From Halovenus halobia (lineage in GTDB: Archaea; Halobacteriota; Halobacteria; Halobacteriales; Haloarculaceae), in NCBI RefSeq assembly GCF_051414135.1, contig NZ_JBLKOA010000001.1:744001-808000 (forward strand): DNA of 64,000 nt, written 5' to 3'. How positions within the stretch are numbered: the first letter of the stretch is position 1; every line of letters starts with the position of its first letter. Below are positions 26,824-34,396 of this stretch, one piece after another. The notes under the pieces were generated by a model. That model ran no database searches. It was given only the letters and a program-made list of their open reading frames with translations, and was not told the DNA's origin. A program made the position numbers and the translations under genes.

Positions 26824-27176
26824 CAGCAAGAGAGCATGACGAAGAACGAGAGGAACGGATCAAAATGGAAATCATCGTTGATGCGTACACGCCCGAAGAG
26901 CAGGCGATGGGATGGCACATCTACCTCGAAGAAACGATTGACTTCCCCTTCGAAGCCCGCTGTATCAAAGAGAAGGGAGTCTCTCCACTGGATGAAGGCG
27001 AAACGGTTCGTGTGATCGGAAAGCCACCGGGGGAACCGTCCCTCCGTCAGCAGCTCGTCACTGTCGAGCTGATGAATCGGGAATTCGGCGTGCCATTGGA
27101 TCAACTAAAACCAATCGACGCAAGCAGTGATACCGAACAGGCCATCGAAGATTGGCACTACTGGCTCGACCGGTGA
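26820..27176 (+). CDS. CcbP-like calcium-binding protein
   Basis: This 118-residue protein matches the CcbP calcium-binding family: ERIKMEIIVDAYTPEEQAMGWHIYLEET-like start (key residues Asp, Tyr, Glu and Trp), FPFEARCIKEKGVSPLDEGE, then ETVRVIGKPPGEP. The family was first described for a cyanobacterial calcium-binding protein; the haloarchaeal role is not known. It is translationally coupled to the preceding coiled-coil gene and followed 40 bases later by a pRiA4b ORF-3-like gene. The C-terminal 35 residues (LDQLKPIDASSDTEQAIEDW) extend the minimal domain. Confidence 0.72.
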   Translation: MTAREHDEEREERIKMEIIVDAYTPEEQAMGWHIYLEETIDFPFEARCIKEKGVSPLDEGETVRVIGKPPGEPSLRQQLVTVELMNREFGVPLDQLKPIDASSDTEQAIEDWHYWLDR

Positions 27177-27216
27177 AAAGAAAGAATCACAGGCATCCTG
27201 GTGAAACTCATCACGT

Positions 27217-28092
27217 ATGACCGCTTATCGTTTCCGCGTCAAATTCGAACCCGATCCCACCGCAGTATGGCGGGATATCCTCGTCGGATCGGATCGAACT
27301 GTTACAGAGTTCCAGTCAACGATCAATCAGGCATTCTCTCTCGACGACGAACATCTCTGGTTTTTCGGCACTGACGAAGACTACTGGGACAGCAAAATCA
27401 AGTATCAAAGTCCACAGGAGTTCGATGGATCAGTCGGTGTTGATCCAATATCGTTCGGTGAGCGAGTCGAAAATGCGGGCGAAACAACTATTGGTGAGAT
27501 GACTCGTCAGGTTGGGTTAGAACAATACGATCGGATCTGTTATCTGTACGACTACGGCGACGAATGGCAGTTCTATGCTATTCTGAAAGAGATCAGCAGT
27601 GAAGAACTAGACGACAAAGAACCTGAAGTCGTGAAAGAGAAGGGCGAAGGTCTCGAACAGTACGATCCACCTGGTCAAAACCAAGAATGGTTGCCCGAAC
27701 CACTCGATACTGAGTTACCCGAGACGGCAGTGCCAACAAAAGACCTCCGGGCACTCGAAAAAAGAGACGGGATAGAACACGTCATTCCCTTGCTCAGTCT
27801 CGAAACCGGATTTGGCACAGTATCAGAACGGTTTATGATACAGTACGAGGATGTCGGATACGTTCTCGAAAATTTCAAGCCTGGTTGGGATGTGGTCGAA
27901 GAAGTCGACGGGACCGGAACATCCGAGGAAGAACTATTGACTGCGCTCGCAGATGCCGCCCGTGATTGGCATGCAGAAATAGCAGAGATGTCCGGTGCAG
28001 CAACTGGTCAACACTTCGATGAGCAGACTGTCGAAGCCATGCACGTGGAACTGGAAGCAGAACTCGAACGGAAGGGGTACGGCCATCTGTGA
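27217..28092 (+). CDS. Plasmid pRiA4b ORF-3-like protein
   Basis: The 291-residue protein begins with the pRiA4b ORF-3 (IS1096 passenger) type domain: FRVKFEPDPTAVWRDILVGS, TVTEFQSTINQAFSLDDEHL, and the signature CYLYDYGDEWQFYAIL. The domain ends near residue 190; the rest is helical and unrecognised. Such genes are common on plasmids and mobile elements, but a biochemical function is not established. Its codon use is visibly more AT-rich than that of the flanking core genes, supporting acquisition. Confidence 0.75.
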   Translation: MTAYRFRVKFEPDPTAVWRDILVGSDRTVTEFQSTINQAFSLDDEHLWFFGTDEDYWDSKIKYQSPQEFDGSVGVDPISFGERVENAGETTIGEMTRQVGLEQYDRICYLYDYGDEWQFYAILKEISSEELDDKEPEVVKEKGEGLEQYDPPGQNQEWLPEPLDTELPETAVPTKDLRALEKRDGIEHVIPLLSLETGFGTVSERFMIQYEDVGYVLENFKPGWDVVEEVDGTGTSEEELLTALADAARDWHAEIAEMSGAATGQHFDEQTVEAMHVELEAELERKGYGHL

Positions 28093-28123
28093 CCAACACC
28101 GGATTTCTCGGTGTAGAGGACAC

Positions 28124-28360
28124 CTATAGCTCGATTTCAAGTGGTTCGTTCCCGCGATGGCGATACCACCGTCCTTCTTGAATGAGATCATACAGATACT
28201 CACTGAGACTGCATTCGCGTTCCTCCGCCTCTGTCATCCATTCGCCCTTGTGCTGTCGATCACAGTAGATTTCCACGCTGGTCGTCTCTTCAGGGAGATC
28301 TTTCGCTTCATCGCAGGCTCTTCGTGGGGCTATCGGTCTTTCTGACATCGAAAACACCAT
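28124..28360 (-). CDS. Small haloarchaeal hypothetical protein
   Basis: The protein of 78 residues is charged, with a predicted beta strand (TSVEIYCDR) followed by helices (GEWMTEAEERECSLSEYLYD and LIQEGRWYRHR). This layout is loosely like ribbon-helix-helix proteins, but no family was recognised. ATTATTATC lies 20-28 bases before the ATG at 28360 and favours a leaderless start there; the next in-frame ATG is at 28348. It is convergent with the pRiA4b-like gene. Confidence 0.55.
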   Translation of the reverse strand: MVFSMSERPIAPRRACDEAKDLPEETTSVEIYCDRQHKGEWMTEAEERECSLSEYLYDLIQEGRWYRHRGNEPLEIEL

Positions 28361-28550
28361 ATTGATAGACGCTATATCAGATAATAATGATACCGAATAT
28401 CGGCTTTTGTATAACGCTTTTCGGCACATAATATTGTGGTACTGGTAAGTCGTCCGGGTTCGAGTGCCGAGGCCGACCTCTATGGTCCCGTAATTGGAGC
28501 TGAGAATCCAGAAGCGGAACTTCTAGCGTCTATAAACCGGTATTTTGTTG

Positions 28551-29744
28551 CTATCCCTCCAGTTCTGAAAGGCTGTCGTACTCGAAGTTCCAGAGCGTTT
28601 CCTTCATACCATCCGGGAACTGGTAGAACTCCGGCTCCTCAAGGGTTCCTCCGACAGCGAGGTTGGTTCTTCCAGTGTGCTCCTCGTAGAACAGTTGCAT
28701 CCCTCTCCCGATGTTCTCCATGTACTGGAGCTTCTCCTCGTCGAGATCGTAGAACGCGTCCTCAACGGATCTCCCGAACTCCTGTGAAACGTGTGTTACC
28801 AAACCGTTTGGTGGCGGAGATTCAAAATTCAAATCGTTCTCTGCAGAATCTACCATACTCCAGAGATCTGCTAAAACAGCTGTGCTTATTGCTCTTGTAG
28901 GGTGAGCTCTTCCTTCCTGCTCAATCTTGCCGTTCTGAGCCATCTCGAGTGCTTTTTTGTATTCGTGACCCGTGACCATCTCCATCTCATCGGGATCTGA
29001 GTAGACGGATTCTTCAGGACTTCTTATAGCTTGAGCGTCATTGCCAAGTCCCGGAGTATCTGGCACTGCTGGTTCAACGTAATCTCGTCGTAGTCCGCCT
29101 TCACTCTCATAAGCCATGGTTACAGGAAGGTGAACGAACCTCCCTTCAGTAACTGGTTCAGTTGCGCCTGTAGTCCATGCCTCGAATACCTCATTATCTA
29201 GATACTCTTCTGCAAAGTGTTCGGCTAGAGGTTTCAATACGTGTGCTGAGTCGAATGAACTGCTTATAGCTGATTCTTCTCCTATTCCCATCCCGATGCC
29301 GTACATGATCGCTCTCTCGTCTGGTTCATTCGGTCCGGGCGGGGCGTCCGCGCTTTCGATGTCTGGGTATCCTTCCAGCTCTCTATCAAGTGCGTCTTCT
29401 ACCCATGGCCTGATCTGTTCGACGCTGGAATCGTTGTTTTCGAGTATTCTTTCGGCAACGTCGAGGTCGTTGTCGTCCATCTCCTGCCACTGTTCTTCAG
29501 AGTAGTTGTTGACCAGGTTATCGGCTTCTCCGTCGTTACTCATGTGGTCTACCTGCCCGAGTGTTCCGGCCTGGTCCACGAAGTCTACACGCATCATCAC
29601 GTAGTCTCCGCCTCCTTCATCTGTTATTCGGTGGCCGACCTGATCGTCTTCACCATTATCATCTCCACCCGTAATGGCGGAGCAGCCGGCGAGACCTGAG
29701 GCTCCAGCGACTCCAAGACCCTTGATGAAATCACGGCGTTCCAT
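28551..29744 (-). CDS. Tat-exported lipoprotein of unknown function
   Basis: The 397-residue protein has a clear twin-arginine lipoprotein signal, MERRDFIKGLGVAGASGLAGC, with lipobox cysteine Cys21, followed by an acidic Gly/Asp linker. The mature part is acidic and largely helical, with no motif I recognise (for example DNEVFEAWTTGATEPVTEGR and EKLQYMENIGRGMQLFYEEH). TTTAACT on the minus strand about 30 bases upstream supports the start. Base composition is lower in GC than the neighbours outside the island. Its function is unknown. Confidence 0.7.
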   Translation of the reverse strand: MERRDFIKGLGVAGASGLAGCSAITGGDDNGEDDQVGHRITDEGGGDYVMMRVDFVDQAGTLGQVDHMSNDGEADNLVNNYSEEQWQEMDDNDLDVAERILENNDSSVEQIRPWVEDALDRELEGYPDIESADAPPGPNEPDERAIMYGIGMGIGEESAISSSFDSAHVLKPLAEHFAEEYLDNEVFEAWTTGATEPVTEGRFVHLPVTMAYESEGGLRRDYVEPAVPDTPGLGNDAQAIRSPEESVYSDPDEMEMVTGHEYKKALEMAQNGKIEQEGRAHPTRAISTAVLADLWSMVDSAENDLNFESPPPNGLVTHVSQEFGRSVEDAFYDLDEEKLQYMENIGRGMQLFYEEHTGRTNLAVGGTLEEPEFYQFPDGMKETLWNFEYDSLSELEG

Positions 29745-29832
29745 TGGCGGATATACACGAGAGCAGTCAGTTAAACGCAGGGGATGGCTGCCATCGCCGA
29801 GCGACAGCACGCCTGGAGAGGGAATTTTCTTT

Positions 29833-29852
29833 TGTGATACAGTCGTATCACA
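29833..29852. promoter_or_regulatory. Perfect 8-bp palindrome, likely autoregulatory operator of the toxin-antitoxin operon
   Basis: TGTGATAC-AGTC-GTATCACA is an exact inverted repeat placed between an AT-rich box (GAATTTTCTTTT, 29821-29832) and the antitoxin ATG at 29857. Ribbon-helix-helix antitoxins usually bind such sites upstream of their own gene, with the toxin as corepressor. Confidence 0.75.
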
Positions 29853-29856
29853 GCAT

Positions 29857-30063
29857 ATGAGCACCGACAGCGACGCCGGGGCGGACGGCGAGATGGAGAA
29901 AATCAACGTTCGGGTTCCGCAGGCACTTCTCGCCGAGATCGACGAGGTGTGGGAACAACGGGGATACGCGAACAAGTCCGAGTTCATCCGCGACGCGCTC
30001 CGCGACGACGGCGAAACGGTGTCCCAGGCAGACGTGAAAGAACGCCTCGGCATCGATGACTGA
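29857..30063 (+). CDS. Ribbon-helix-helix (CopG/ParD-like) antitoxin
   Basis: The 68-residue protein has a central ribbon-helix-helix DNA-binding fold: EKINVRVPQALLAEIDEVWE (beta strand and first helix), then GYANKSEFIRDALRDD (second helix with the S-x-F-I-R-x-A-L motif). The acidic C-terminus probably binds the toxin. An ATG at 29674 extends through the operator and is rejected. The last 8 bases overlap the toxin gene, and a perfect palindrome sits just upstream, both typical for a type II toxin-antitoxin operon. Confidence 0.87.
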   Translation: MSTDSDAGADGEMEKINVRVPQALLAEIDEVWEQRGYANKSEFIRDALRDDGETVSQADVKERLGIDD

Positions 30064-30319
30064 GGTAGCGTGGACGCCAAAAGCACTCGATCTGCTCGAA
30101 GGCCTCGACACGGAGGCGCGGGCACGACTCGTCTCGAAACTCGACGAGGCGAAAGACTGGACCTCCCACCGCCTGGAGAAACTGACCGGCTACCCCTACT
30201 ACAAACGCCGGACCGGTGACTACCGCGCCATCATCACGTGGGATCGGGAAGACGACCATCTGATGGTCGAAGTCGTCGGTCACCGCCGGAACGTCTACGA
30301 CCGACACCTCTCGCCCTGA
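30056..30319 (+). CDS. RelE/ParE-family toxin
   Basis: This 87-residue basic-core protein has the RelE/ParE fold features: VAWTPKALDLLEGLDTEARA (helical hairpin), LEKLTGYPYYKRRTGDYRAI, then IITWDREDDHLMVEVVGHRR and NVYDR at the end. The pattern K-L-x-G-x-x-(Y/W)-x-x-R-x-G-x-Y-R is the family hallmark. It probably cleaves mRNA at the ribosome or poisons gyrase; the sequence alone does not decide. It is coupled to the antitoxin by an 8-base overlap. Confidence 0.87.
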   Translation: MTEVAWTPKALDLLEGLDTEARARLVSKLDEAKDWTSHRLEKLTGYPYYKRRTGDYRAIITWDREDDHLMVEVVGHRRNVYDRHLSP

Positions 30320-30342
30320 GATTTCCGTCCGAATACGCGTAG

Positions 30343-31278
30343 CTACAAGCCCAGTGGCTTGATGCAGTCCAGATACTCCTCCCGTGCTTTGTTCCTGTCG
30401 ACCCGCGTGTAGATATCCATCGTCTCACTCTCCACATCCCCACGGATGTACTGGAGAACGTGCTGTTTCATCCCCTGATTCCGCATCAAGGTCGTGAACA
30501 CTGTTCGGAAGGTGTGCGGCGTGAACTTCTTGTGGAACCGATCCTCACCCTCCTCCATGACACCCTCGCTAACCGCCGCCTCTCGGACAGCCCGCTGAAT
30601 CACCGTCTTCGTCAACCGATCGTCACGGATACTCACGAACAGGGACTCCAGATCAGTATCCCGACGAATCAATTTGAACCGCTTGATTGTCTGTACCGTC
30701 TCACGGTCAATCGGCACGACCGTCTGCTTCCTGCCCTTCCGCTCACGCAACCGAACAAGACCGTCGTCCAGCATCAGGTCACCCATCTCGATCTCCAGCG
30801 CCTCCTCCAACCGACACCCGGTCTTTGCCAGCAAGACGGCGACTGCCTTGTTCCGTGGGTTCGGAATCGCCTTTACGAGCTTCTTCGCGTTCTTCCACGT
30901 CGCACAATCGGGCCGTTGCCGGATCTGCTTCGGTATCTCTTCCAAGACGACACCGGCTGGATTGCCCGTGATGTTCTCGAATCGTGGTCGCTTCATCGCG
31001 TAGCTGAACAACGCCGACAGCGATTCGAGATACCGCCGTTTCGGGTTCTGACTGACTCCTCGGTCGTCCAGGATACACAGGTACTCCTCGATGTGCCGCA
31101 CCTCCGTCTCCTCTGGCGTCAGGTCAGAAAAGTGCTCGTGGTAGTACCGCTTCAAGACGCGGCTGTAGGAGTTGAGGGTTCGAGGACTGCGACCCGTCGT
31201 CTGCTTCTGCTTGATGAACTCGTTCACCACCTCGTGATTGTTCTCGTAGACCGTCTCGTACCAGTCATCGGCCACCAC
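30343..31278 (-). CDS. Tyrosine recombinase/integrase
   Basis: The 311-residue XerC/D-like recombinase has an N-terminal SAM-like DNA-binding domain (TGRSPRTLNSYSRVLKRYYHE) and a catalytic domain with the full set of active residues: Arg156 (KTGCRLEEALEI), the beta-hairpin lysine near RERKGRKQTVV, His255-x-x-Arg258 (TPHTFRTVF), Arg279 and the nucleophile Tyr290 (TMDIYTRVD). It probably integrated the accessory island at 24.5-31.3 kb or inverts/excises it. No adjacent tRNA or obvious attachment repeat was found by eye. Confidence 0.88.
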   Translation of the reverse strand: MVADDWYETVYENNHEVVNEFIKQKQTTGRSPRTLNSYSRVLKRYYHEHFSDLTPEETEVRHIEEYLCILDDRGVSQNPKRRYLESLSALFSYAMKRPRFENITGNPAGVVLEEIPKQIRQRPDCATWKNAKKLVKAIPNPRNKAVAVLLAKTGCRLEEALEIEMGDLMLDDGLVRLRERKGRKQTVVPIDRETVQTIKRFKLIRRDTDLESLFVSIRDDRLTKTVIQRAVREAAVSEGVMEEGEDRFHKKFTPHTFRTVFTTLMRNQGMKQHVLQYIRGDVESETMDIYTRVDRNKAREEYLDCIKPLGL

Positions 31279-31494
31279 TCGTCACCTCCGTTGTCGAGTC
31301 GCCACCCGTGACCTTGCTCAAACTGGATTGGCTGCGGCTTGCTCCGTGTCTGAGCTAACTATTTGGAATATTATAGTAACCGGCGCGGAAAATCTGCCAT
31401 ACTCAACTGTTAGAGGCGCGTACCACTGTTACACTCGTATACCAAACGACACTTTACTACTAGGCACCTATCTGTCTGTGGAGGCACGAAATAA

Positions 31495-32121
31495 ATGAAT
31501 CTGAATCGCCGAACGACGTTTGGAGCAATCGGCGTCATCGCACTCACCCTGTTCGTCATTGCCGGCAGTGGCTTTGCACTCGCGCAGGGCTCGGGGTCGT
31601 CACCACTCGATGGCGACGATGACGATGACTCGATTGCAGAAAGTGAAGTCTCACTCTCTCAGGAGGAAGCAATTAGTATTGCAGCCGCTGAGGCCGACGG
31701 AGACGTTGAAGAAGTCGAACTCGAAAGCGAGGGTGGCACACCAGTCTACGAGGTCGAACTCGTGACAGCAGATGGTGCCGAAACCGAAGTCGCCGTTCAC
31801 GCGAACGACGGCACAGTCCTCGAAACAGAGTCAGAAAACGAGAACGAGGAGATGGAAGAGAACGAAGAGAATGAGATGGAAGAAGACGAGGAGTCCGTTG
31901 CGCCCGGCGACGTCTCACTCTCTGAGGAGCAAGCGATTGATATCGCAACTGCCGAGGCTGACGGCAACGTTGAGGAAGTCGAACTCGAAAGCGAGGATGG
32001 CACACCCGTCTACGAGGTTGAGTTCGTGACGGCGGACGGCTCGGAAACCGAAGTTACCGTCCACGCGAACGACGGGACGGTGCTGGAGACCCAGACTGAA
32101 GACGAGGAAACTGGCGAGTAA
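31495..32121 (+). CDS. Exported protein with two tandem PepSY domains
   Basis: The 208-residue protein has an N-terminal signal or membrane anchor (GAIGVIALTLFVIAGSGFAL), then two very similar PepSY units. Unit 1 is VSLSQEEAISIAAAEADGDV through HANDGTVLETES; unit 2 is VSLSEEQAIDIATAEADGNV through HANDGTVLETQT. They are separated by a poly-Glu/Asn/Met linker. PepSY domains are thought to inhibit or chaperone extracytoplasmic proteases. The duplication is also obvious in the DNA (31647 onward versus 31912 onward), so it is recent. Confidence 0.8.
   Translation: MNLNRRTTFGAIGVIALTLFVIAGSGFALAQGSGSSPLDGDDDDDSIAESEVSLSQEEAISIAAAEADGDVEEVELESEGGTPVYEVELVTADGAETEVAVHANDGTVLETESENENEEMEENEENEMEEDEESVAPGDVSLSEEQAIDIATAEADGNVEEVELESEDGTPVYEVEFVTADGSETEVTVHANDGTVLETQTEDEETGE
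31647..32095 (+). repeat. Tandem duplication of the PepSY coding unit
   Basis: The segment starting GTCTCACTCTCT at 31647 recurs at 31912, a 265-base offset, each copy about 180 bases. Differences are mostly at third codon positions, and the reading frame is kept. The units are separated by an acidic linker of AACGAGGAGATGGAAGAG-like repeats. Confidence 0.8.
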
Positions 32122-32203
32122 GAGCCAATTCACCCCCTGCTCAATCAACACGCCCTATCGACCCACCAACCATTTAGCCCTATTCAACATACTCTGAAAT
32201 CCG

Positions 32204-32500
32204 ATGACGGAAATTGAACTGTTCGAGCCGGAGACACTCATCCGGACTCTCACACTCTTGATTACGATGGTGGTATTTCTCATCACCGCGGTTGCCTACT
32301 ACCGCACCCGGGTGAGTCGCGTCCTAATACTCGCGCTGCTCGCTGCTTTACTTGCAACCGACCTCCTGTTGGAAGTCGGTGACGACTTTCTCGAAGAAGG
32401 TATCCCCCACTTCGAGTTGCTCACGAGTCTGTTCGCACTCGGGATTTCACTCCTGTTGTTGGCGACGGTAGTGTGGCGCTTCGAGCGGCAGCCATCATGA
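32204..32500 (+). CDS. Small three-helix membrane protein
   Basis: The 98-residue protein has three predicted membrane helices (TLTLLITMVVFLITAVAYY, RVLILALLAALLATDLLL, LTSLFALGISLLLLATVVW) and almost no soluble part. It lies 49 bases upstream of a winged-helix regulator on the same strand, a pairing often seen in haloarchaea, so it may be a sensor or target of that regulator. The function is unknown. Confidence 0.7.
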   Translation: MTEIELFEPETLIRTLTLLITMVVFLITAVAYYRTRVSRVLILALLAALLATDLLLEVGDDFLEEGIPHFELLTSLFALGISLLLLATVVWRFERQPS

Positions 32501-32549
32501 CGCTTCAAACACGCCGAGCCGGATATGAACGGAACTGAGGGCACACACG

Positions 32550-33089
32550 ATGGGTAGACGCAACTCGCACGACAGCGAGGAAGATGTTCTTGAGTTGGAG
32601 ACACGCAAGGAGATCTTCGAGTACGTGCAGGCAAATCCGGGAGCCCACTTCAGCCAACTCAAGCGCGACCTCGACATGGAGACGGGCCTCGTCCAGCATC
32701 ACCTATCCACCCTCGAAGACTACGACGTGCTTACCAGCGAAGATCACCAGGGCAAACGCCGACTGTTCGTCGCCGAGGAACTTGCCGAGGAGGAGCGTGC
32801 AATCCTCTCCTCACTTCGGTACGAGACGACACGCCACATTCTGCTATTTTTAGTAGAGGAGTCCACGGCCCGGAACGGAGCGATCGCCGAGGAACTCGGT
32901 GTGTCACCGGCGACGGTGTCTTGGCACGTCTCACGCCTCGTCGAGAACGGAATTGTCTCCGAGGTAGAGGATGGCCGGACCACGTACTATACTGTCGCTG
33001 ACGAGGACCTCACCATGCAACTCCTGGTGCGATATCAGGAAAGCTTCGTCGACAGAGCGGTGGATAACGTGCTTGATTTCTGGGGCTGA
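32550..33089 (+). CDS. Winged-helix transcriptional regulator, two wHTH domains
   Basis: The 179-residue protein contains two tandem winged-helix domains of the ArsR/MarR-like type. The first spans about residues 15-75 (RKEIFEYVQANPGAHFSQLK, then GLVQHHLSTLEDYDVL); the second spans about 90-155 (RHILLFLVEESTARNGAIAE, then VSPATVSWHVSRLVENGIVS). No metal or ligand-binding domain is seen. It follows the small membrane protein gene closely and has no separate promoter that I can see, so the two are probably cotranscribed. Confidence 0.82.
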   Translation: MGRRNSHDSEEDVLELETRKEIFEYVQANPGAHFSQLKRDLDMETGLVQHHLSTLEDYDVLTSEDHQGKRRLFVAEELAEEERAILSSLRYETTRHILLFLVEESTARNGAIAEELGVSPATVSWHVSRLVENGIVSEVEDGRTTYYTVADEDLTMQLLVRYQESFVDRAVDNVLDFWG

Positions 33090-33204
33090 CCGATCAAAAT
33101 GAGCAATAGTGGGGGTGTCCTGACTTCTTTTGCCGCGGAGCGGGGCTCATAAATTTTCGTTCGTCAATAAAGTACATAACCGACAAGCGCCTGAGACCAG
33201 CATA

Positions 33205-34242
33205 ATGGCTGGAGAGAGTCGCCGGAGTGAGGACAGCGACGGGAGTACCGGCGAGTACGACTCTCGGCTGGACATTGCCAGCCAACTCGTTGATCCGGGA
33301 GACGAAGACGGGGTATTCAGCAGTCGTATGAGTGACGTGGCGAAGCTTCTGTGTGGCTTTGCCCGCGAACTCGGCGGGGACGTCGAGGATGTCTCAGACC
33401 TGCCGTTTACCGAGGAATCGGGAACCGACGGGATGCCGGAGCAACTGTACGTCCGCCACGACGACGAGATGCTCAACCAGTTGACCAGCTGGCTGTTACA
33501 ACGCCAGCACATCGGCCTCATCAGCCCCTACGGGACGGGGAAGACGGCGCTTCGGGAGATTGCCACCCGTGACCTGGGCAGCCGTGACGATTTCGTCGTG
33601 ACGATGATCGAGAACCCGAACGCGACGACAGAGCGAGCCCTCTACGGGACTATCATCATGGGCGCAAAACAGGCAGGATACGAAATTGACCCCGCCAACT
33701 ACTCGCAAGTTCGTGACGGGATTCCATGGGCGACCGCCGAAACACGCGAGGCTGTCGGCGAGGTCGTCCGCGCTGCGGCCGCTGACGACGTGACCATCCT
33801 GCTAATCGTCGACGAAATCGAGGATTTCCCCGCTGAACTGCTCTCGCCGATGCAGACGGCTGCCGACCTGGGAGTGCGACTCTTTCTGACCGGAACTCCC
33901 GAGGGGAAACGGCGGCTCGCGAAGTTTCGGGATACGCTCGATTCACGTCTGCGGTACTACGAAGGAATCGAGCCGTTTTCGCCGGTCGACGTTGCTGAAT
34001 ACATCTCCCGTTCGTTCGCATACATGCGAGACGAGCCCTACGAAGGAGAGAATCCACCGCTCTTTACCGCCGACGCGATTCGCCTCATTCACGACTTGAC
34101 CGACGGAAACCCTCGGGGGATTCGGCTCGAATGTATGGACCTGTTTGCTCGCGCGGCCTTCGTCTGGCACCGTTCGGACCGACCCGTCGAACGGATCAAC
34201 ATCACACCTGCGCTTCGACGCCGCGGCATTTCGATGTCTTGA
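33205..34242 (+). CDS. ExeA-like AAA ATPase
   Basis: The 345-residue P-loop ATPase has Walker A SPYGTGKTALREI and Walker B ILLIVDEIEDF, then a sensor-1-like RLFLTGTPEGKRRL and a C-terminal lid helix bundle (LIHDLTDGNPRGIRLECMDL). The pattern is that of ExeA/TniB/Orc-like AAA proteins. The N-terminal 70 residues are acidic and low complexity. The start at 33205 is used because AAAGTACATAAC lies about 27 bases upstream. It precedes the metal ABC transporter genes but has a 154-base gap, so a functional link is uncertain. Confidence 0.72.
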   Translation: MAGESRRSEDSDGSTGEYDSRLDIASQLVDPGDEDGVFSSRMSDVAKLLCGFARELGGDVEDVSDLPFTEESGTDGMPEQLYVRHDDEMLNQLTSWLLQRQHIGLISPYGTGKTALREIATRDLGSRDDFVVTMIENPNATTERALYGTIIMGAKQAGYEIDPANYSQVRDGIPWATAETREAVGEVVRAAAADDVTILLIVDEIEDFPAELLSPMQTAADLGVRLFLTGTPEGKRRLAKFRDTLDSRLRYYEGIEPFSPVDVAEYISRSFAYMRDEPYEGENPPLFTADAIRLIHDLTDGNPRGIRLECMDLFARAAFVWHRSDRPVERINITPALRRRGISMS

Positions 34243-34360
34243 GGGTCGAGTGCTGAGGCGGCTTCTCCGCAGTATCCACGGTGGCCAGAGCCTGTTCAGG
34301 GTCCGAACACCACTATTTCTACAAGGACAACTCTAAAGTATGTCTTTGACAAACTAAAGA

Positions 34361-34374
34361 TTAGATGAGTCTAA
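34361..34374. promoter_or_regulatory. Metal-regulator-like dyad TTAGATGAGTCTAA before the ABC importer
   Basis: This site is identical to the one at 23571-23584 except for its two central bases (GA instead of AG). It starts 36 bases before the ATG at 34397. The spacing from the start codon and the sequence are shared with the GDT1 gene, supporting one regulator of the DtxR/MntR/SirR kind, which is not encoded in this window. Confidence 0.68.
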
Positions 34375-34396
34375 TTCATAGTGTTGGGTGTTACTT

